Positions 60,131 through 64,000 of a DNA stretch of 64,000 nt are shown piece after piece. Positions within the stretch are counted from its first letter, which is position 1; each line of letters begins with the position of its first letter. Below the pieces are notes generated by a model. That model was given only the letters and a program-made list of their open reading frames with translations, was not told the DNA's origin and searched no databases. The position numbers were made by a program, and so were the translations under genes. Source of the stretch: an archaeon. Lineage in GTDB: Archaea > Thermoproteota > Nitrososphaeria > Nitrososphaerales > UBA183. Location of the stretch: assembly GCA_021807225.1 (NCBI GenBank), contig JAKAPI010000001.1, forward strand, positions 81,028 through 145,027. The letters run 5' to 3'.

Positions 60131-60648
60131 AGCCGCACGAAGAGCACCGCGCTCATGCCCATGAAAAGCTCCGAGTGAGGGTGGTCACCGTGAGCAGCAG
60201 CAGGTACGCGAAGAAGGCGGCAGGGGAGAAGTTCGACGACGTGGGCGGGGACACAGCCGAAGCTGGAATCCTTGCGGCAGGACACTCAGTCGCTTCCAGG
60301 TCGCTTATTTCTGACGATGCTCGTATGATCCGCCGCGAGGTCAGGGCGTTCCTCGGCAGCCACGACGACCTGCTCCTGCTGACCGGCGGGACGGGGGTAT
60401 CGAGCAGGGACATCACGGTAGAGACTGTTCGACCGTTCTTCCAGAAGGAGCTGGACGGCTTTGGAGAGCTATTCAGAAGGCTGAGCTACGACGAGGTGGG
60501 GATGGCTGCGATCCTGAGCAGGGCGACTCTCGGGGTCGCTAAGGGGAAGCTGATCATGTGCCTGCCCGGTTCCCCGGGGGCGGTGAAGACCGCGTTGAAG
60601 GCGACGGCGGGGGAGCTCTCTCACATCGCCCACATAGCGAAGTCCTAG
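60127..60648 (+). CDS. moaB: Molybdopterin adenylyltransferase MoaB/Mog
   Basis: 173 residues of MoCF fold: VRVVTVSSSRYAKKAAGEKFDD, LLLTGGTGVSSRDITVE and LPGSPGAVKTAL. In archaea MoaB-type proteins adenylylate molybdopterin before MoeA acts. Convergent with the MHS transporter gene, overlapping by four bases. Confidence 0.93.
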   Translation: MKPHEEHRAHAHEKLRVRVVTVSSSRYAKKAAGEKFDDVGGDTAEAGILAAGHSVASRSLISDDARMIRREVRAFLGSHDDLLLLTGGTGVSSRDITVETVRPFFQKELDGFGELFRRLSYDEVGMAAILSRATLGVAKGKLIMCLPGSPGAVKTALKATAGELSHIAHIAKS

Positions 60649-61931
60649 CCGAGCGCGGTCCCGCGGGTCTCTCTCATGAACAGGGCCCCCACCGCGAGGG
60701 TCAGAAGGGGGACGGACACGGACCACGCCAGGCCTGCGAAGATGTTCCCGGTGACGAAGGCAAGTGCGGGCGCGATGAGCAGGGTCCCGTCCCCGATGTC
60801 TCCGCTCCCCACTCCGTAGGCGATGGCGAATGACGTGTATCTCAGCCTGGTGGGGAACGACTCGACGAGATACGCGCCGAGTGGCCCGTAGACCATCGCC
60901 GAGACGAGCACCAGGCTGAAGGAGAGCGCTGCGAGGACGGGGAGCGCAGGAGGATGGGCGCTGAAGCTCATCGCTACGTAGATCGGGAGTATTAGCAGGG
61001 CGCCGAGCAGGTTACCGAAGAGGATCAGCTTCTTTCGGCCGAACCGGTCCGACAGCCGACCGAAGAGGACGAAGAAGGGAGAGCCTAGCGCGAGGGCGGC
61101 GAACGTCACTAGCGTGGAGTCGGAGAGGCTGATCTTCAGGGTCGCCTGCATGAACACAGACGAGTAGAACTGGGCCGTGTGCCAGATGACCGATGACCCG
61201 GCGACGACCGCCATGGCTACGGCAAGGGACTTCAGGTTGACCCTGTTGCCGAAGCTCTCCCTCACCGGAGCGTCCGAGGTCATCTTCTTTTCCGCCAGCT
61301 CCGTGAAGAGCGGGGTCTCGGTCAGCTTCAGCCTCATCGCTAGGGCGACGACCACTAGCACCAGAGAGAACAGGAACGGAATCCTCCACCCCCACTGGAC
61401 GAACGCAGCCTCGCCGACGACGGCCGTAGTCGCGAGCACTGCGCCAGACGCGAAGAGCAGCCCGAGCGTCCCGGAAGCCTGCACGAGGGACGTCCAGAAC
61501 CCCCTGGACGACTGAGGAGCGTGCTCGGCGAGATAGACCGTCGCCCCACCGAACTCCCCTCCCAGAGCCAGTCCCTGGACTAGGCGGAGGGTGAGAAGGA
61601 GAACAGGCGCCGCGACGCCGATGGCGGCGTAGGTCGGGAGCAGGCCCGTCATGACCGCCCCGAACCCCATGACGACGACGGTCAGGAGGAACGCCCGCTT
61701 GCGCCCGGCCATGTCCCCGATCCTTCCGAACAGCGCTCCTCCCAGGGGCCTGACCGCGGCACCGGCCACGAACGCTGCAAGAGAGAGGAGGACCGAAAGC
61801 GAAGGGTTGGGGGTGGGAAAGAAGACGCGCGACAGCACGACGACGAGCGAGCCGTAGACGAAGAGGTCGTACCACTCGATGATGCTCCCTATCGCCGAGG
61901 CGGCCGCCATGAAGCGGAGCGACGTCCCCAC
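60645..61931 (-). CDS. MFS transporter of the metabolite:H+ symporter (MHS) type
   Basis: 428 residues, about 12 membrane helices. The MHS features are GSIIEWYDLFVYGSL at the N-terminus, GRIGDMAGRKRAF in loop 2-3, RLVQGLALGGEFGGATVYL in helix 4 and GRLSDRFGRKKLI in loop 8-9. The family imports organic acids, proline/betaine or shikimate-like compounds. It is inserted in the Moco gene cluster and might import the substrate of the CoxLMS-like hydroxylase; that is inference. Confidence 0.88.
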   Translation of the reverse strand: MGTSLRFMAAASAIGSIIEWYDLFVYGSLVVVLSRVFFPTPNPSLSVLLSLAAFVAGAAVRPLGGALFGRIGDMAGRKRAFLLTVVVMGFGAVMTGLLPTYAAIGVAAPVLLLTLRLVQGLALGGEFGGATVYLAEHAPQSSRGFWTSLVQASGTLGLLFASGAVLATTAVVGEAAFVQWGWRIPFLFSLVLVVVALAMRLKLTETPLFTELAEKKMTSDAPVRESFGNRVNLKSLAVAMAVVAGSSVIWHTAQFYSSVFMQATLKISLSDSTLVTFAALALGSPFFVLFGRLSDRFGRKKLILFGNLLGALLILPIYVAMSFSAHPPALPVLAALSFSLVLVSAMVYGPLGAYLVESFPTRLRYTSFAIAYGVGSGDIGDGTLLIAPALAFVTGNIFAGLAWSVSVPLLTLAVGALFMRETRGTALG

Positions 61932-61971
61932 CCCTCGCCTCCGTGGCGGCCGGATAAAACACGATGCCGCT

Positions 61972-63114
61972 TCAGAACACAGGTACGCTCGGGTCGACGG
62001 CGTCTGCCCATGCCCTGAGTCCCCCGACGAGGTTCCTGGCCCTGAAGCCCTTGGAAGCGAGGATGTCTACTGCCACCGCGCTCCTGTTCCCGACGAGGCA
62101 GTATGCGACGATGGGCGCGTCCTTGTCGAGCTCTCCGACCCTATTCTGGAGTTCGCCCAGGGGGATGAGCCTTGAGCCGCGCAGGCTTCCGAACTCGTGT
62201 TCGAACGGCTCGCGGACGTCGAGGAGGACCACCTTCTCTCCGTCGTCCATCATCTTCTTCAGCTGTGCTGGGGTGACCTCCGACCCCGAGACCGGCTTCC
62301 TCAACCCACAGAACCGCTCGTAGTCGATGAGCTTGGTGACAGTGGGGTGCTCGCCGCAGACGGGGCACTCGGGGTTCTTCCGGAAGCGCAGCTCGCTGAA
62401 CGTCATGTCCGTCGCGTTGAACAGGACGAGCCTCCCGACGAGGGGCTCCCCCTTCGCGAGGAGGATGTTGACCGCCTGAACCGCCTGGATGCTCCCCATT
62501 ATCCCAGGGAGGACCCCCAGGACGCCCGCAACCGCGCAGTCCTGGACCGACTCGGGAGGCGGCGGGGTCGGGAACAGGCACCGGTAGCAGGGACCCTTGC
62601 GGGAGTCGAAGACAGCCGCCTGCCCGTCGAACCTGAACACGCTCGCATAGACGTCAGGCTTCCCGCTGATGACACACGCGTCGTTGACCAGGTAGCGCGC
62701 GGGGAAGTTGTCTGTGCAGTCGAGGACGACGTCATAGCCTGAGATGACCTTGGTCGCGTTCGACGAGTCGAGCATCATGTCGTAGGCTTCAACGGTGACG
62801 AGCGGGTTGGTCTCGCGCAGCCTCTTCGCGGCCACTTCGACCTTTCTCTTCCCGATGTCGGCTTCGGTGTAGATGGTCTGCCTGTGCAGGTTGCTCCTCG
62901 CGATCGTGTCGTGGTCGACTATTCCGATGCGGCCGACGCCGGCCGCCGTCAGGTAGACGGACGCAGGGATGCCAAGCCCTCCTGCCCCGACTACCAGAGC
63001 GCTCGACGCCTTGAGCCTCCTCTGCCCCTCGGGGCCGACTTCGGGGAGGACGAGCTGTCTGCTGTATCTCTCGATCTCAGCTCTTGACAGGGGAGTCTCT
63101 CTCGTCGCAGGCAT
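61972..63114 (-). CDS. moeB: MoeB/ThiF-type adenylyltransferase fused to rhodanese
   Basis: 380 residues from ATG 63114; the frame is open further upstream, but MPATRETPLSRAEIERYSRQLVLPEVG is the family N-terminus. The E1-like part has VVGAGGLGIPASVYL, VDHDTI, RSNLHRQ, the zinc cysteines (CYRC and CPVC), and the conserved DCTDNFPARYLVND. A C-terminal rhodanese domain has the active Cys in YCLVGNRS. It activates MoaD-type carriers by adenylylation and supplies sulfur through its rhodanese domain, as in MOCS3-type proteins. Confidence 0.93.
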   Translation of the reverse strand: MPATRETPLSRAEIERYSRQLVLPEVGPEGQRRLKASSALVVGAGGLGIPASVYLTAAGVGRIGIVDHDTIARSNLHRQTIYTEADIGKRKVEVAAKRLRETNPLVTVEAYDMMLDSSNATKVISGYDVVLDCTDNFPARYLVNDACVISGKPDVYASVFRFDGQAAVFDSRKGPCYRCLFPTPPPPESVQDCAVAGVLGVLPGIMGSIQAVQAVNILLAKGEPLVGRLVLFNATDMTFSELRFRKNPECPVCGEHPTVTKLIDYERFCGLRKPVSGSEVTPAQLKKMMDDGEKVVLLDVREPFEHEFGSLRGSRLIPLGELQNRVGELDKDAPIVAYCLVGNRSAVAVDILASKGFRARNLVGGLRAWADAVDPSVPVF

Positions 63115-63222
63115 GGGCTCACGTCGCTTCTTCCGGCTCATAAAAACAGTGCAAGGGACGGTCCCTCGGCTCCGGGTCCGAGGCCTGTGCCAGGATCGCT
63201 TCCTCCACATGGACTGCGAGCC

Positions 63223-63230
63223 CATAAATA
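63223..63230 (+). promoter_or_regulatory. TATA-like box for the second MoaD-like gene
   Basis: CATAAATA centred 27 nt upstream of TTG 63254, exact leaderless spacing. Confidence 0.5.
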
Positions 63231-63253
63231 CGCCCACGGAGTTCGCTGTTTCG

Positions 63254-63529
63254 TTGATCCACGTGCAGCTTTCAGGGCAGCTGAGAGACTGGACGCGGGG
63301 GCTGTCGCGGGTGGAAGTGGACGGCGCCTCGGACATCCTATCGGCGGTCAGGAAGCTCGACGCGACCTTTCCTGGGCTTGGCCAGCGGATAGTGGACGAC
63401 CAGGACAAGATCAGGGAGCACGTAAACGTCTTCGTCAACCTGGAGAACTCGAGAGAGCTGGGGATGGAGAAGGCGAAACTGAGGGACGGAGACACGGTAC
63501 ACATTTTACCGGCGGTGTCCGGAGGATAG
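63254..63529 (+). CDS. Second MoaD/ThiS-like sulfur carrier
   Basis: 91 residues from the leaderless TTG 63254; the longer upstream frame is untranslated shadow. It has IHVQLSGQL at the N-terminus, a central VNVFVNLEN and the C-terminal DGDTVHILPAVSGG with terminal Gly-Gly. It is distinct from MoaD at 58.4 kb. It is divergent from the MoeB-rhodanese gene, its probable activator, and may serve tRNA thiolation (SAMP/Urm1-like) or a second pterin route. Confidence 0.83.
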   Translation: MIHVQLSGQLRDWTRGLSRVEVDGASDILSAVRKLDATFPGLGQRIVDDQDKIREHVNVFVNLENSRELGMEKAKLRDGDTVHILPAVSGG

Positions 63530-63539
63530 GCGGACGAGC

Positions 63540-64000
63540 ATGACTGCCCGCTCTGACAAGGTCTGCCTGATGGTCGGAACGAGGAAAGGCGCTTTCGTTT
63601 TCACCGCTGACAGGGGTAGGAAGAACTGGAAGATGACCGGACCCGTGCTGAAGGGGAACGACGTCTACAGCATGGCGTACGACAAGCGCGACGGGTCCAT
63701 CCTGGCTGCGCTGAGCAGCGGGCACTGGGGCCCGACCATCGCTAAGAGCAAGGACCTCGGGAAGACGTGGAAGGTCTCCAAGACCCCGCCGAAGTTCCCG
63801 AAGAGTTCAGGGCTCTCTGTGTCGAGGATATGGCAGATCACCCCAGGGTCGGAGAAGCAGGAGGGGGTCGTGTACGCGGGGATAGAGCCGGCGTGCCTCT
63901 TCAAGTCCGAGGACGGAGGGGACACCTGGAAGGCAAACGAGGGGATGCTGAACCACGAGACGAGGAAGGACTGGCAGGCCGGGGGAGGGGGGCTCTGCCT
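63540..64000 (+). CDS. BNR/sialidase-type beta-propeller protein (partial)
   Basis: The first 153 codons are in the window. Repeats with the Asp-box pattern SxDxGxTW are visible: KSKDLGKTWK and KSEDGGDTWK, plus VGTRKGAFVFTADRGRKNWKM at the N-terminus. This identifies a BNR/WD40-YVTN-type propeller. No signal peptide is seen, so it may be cytoplasmic. Function unknown. It follows the MoaD-like gene by ten bases. The frame continues beyond the window end. Confidence 0.82.
   Translation, partial: MTARSDKVCLMVGTRKGAFVFTADRGRKNWKMTGPVLKGNDVYSMAYDKRDGSILAALSSGHWGPTIAKSKDLGKTWKVSKTPPKFPKSSGLSVSRIWQITPGSEKQEGVVYAGIEPACLFKSEDGGDTWKANEGMLNHETRKDWQAGGGGLC

Noticed and set aside
1..64000. CRISPR arrays, cas genes, rRNA genes and insertion sequences
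   Set aside because: No regularly spaced repeats, rRNA segments or transposase-like frames with terminal inverted repeats were noticed on either strand.

Overview
The window is archaeal chromosome. It encodes archaeal-type information machinery: exosome Csl4, Rpo4, TFB, Pus10, SRP54, eIF5A, Nob1, ribosomal proteins L10e and L21e, and the diphthamide enzymes Dph2 and Dph6. Its tRNA genes lack an encoded CCA end. Operon-first genes often have a TATA-like box 25-27 nt upstream of a leaderless start codon, often TTG. The gene set suggests a GC-rich, heterotrophic member of the TACK group, perhaps Thaumarchaeota/Nitrososphaeria-like. That placement is inference, and no ammonia-oxidation genes are present.

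Layout. 1-12.5 kb holds translation and RNA-modification genes: csl4-dph2, L10e, a DUF72 gene, an MFS transporter, a Trm11/TrmG10-like methyltransferase, and the cluster SRP54-Pus10-L21e-Rpo4-DUF655-KsgA-TrmJ. Dph6 and a membrane-anchored HtrA protease follow. 12.6-17.8 kb has a membrane winged-helix protein, eIF5A, Nob1, a [3Fe-4S]-type ferredoxin, TFB, a second MFS transporter and tRNA-Ala(CGC). 17.8-21.8 kb is an NAD salvage group (nadE, pncB, pncA), a Cys-containing protein of unknown function and a Nudix-like protein.

21.78-30.29 kb is an integrated element of about 8.5 kb in the 3' end of tRNA-His. An 18-bp direct repeat copies the tRNA end at the far side, and a truncated tyrosine recombinase lies next to the intact tRNA. 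The cargo is visibly richer in A+T than its surroundings. It includes two regulators (one frameshifted) and a compact four-gene operon: a two-TM protein with a PLD-like domain, a 1089-residue phosphohexomutase-HAD phosphatase fusion, a TPR/SNAP-like helical protein and an IolC-like PfkB sugar kinase. This operon is the best candidate for an undescribed system.

30.4-37.6 kb carries a peroxiredoxin, two tandem dTMP-kinase-like proteins (one with a Walker A Lys to Arg change), Ppx/GppA, SixA, an ADP-forming acyl-CoA synthetase and a lipoate-ligase-like protein. 37.6-46.2 kb is a complete oligopeptide/dipeptide-type ABC operon followed by a crotonase-fold protein lacking both usual Glu residues, a coiled-coil protein and a class III CoA-transferase. 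46.3-50.3 kb is a DUF4129/MoxR/DUF58 membrane operon.

50.4-63.5 kb is a molybdenum island. It encodes a form II CoxLMS-type hydroxylase (signature PYRGAGR) with CoxG and a MocA-like cytidylyltransferase, a membrane sulfite-oxidase-like enzyme with an internal twin-arginine motif, and MoeA, MoaE, MoaD, MoaA, MoaC, MoaB, a MoeB-rhodanese protein and a second MoaD-like carrier. An MHS-type transporter is embedded in it. Enzymes, cofactor synthesis and maturation are thus co-located. The window ends inside a BNR-repeat protein.
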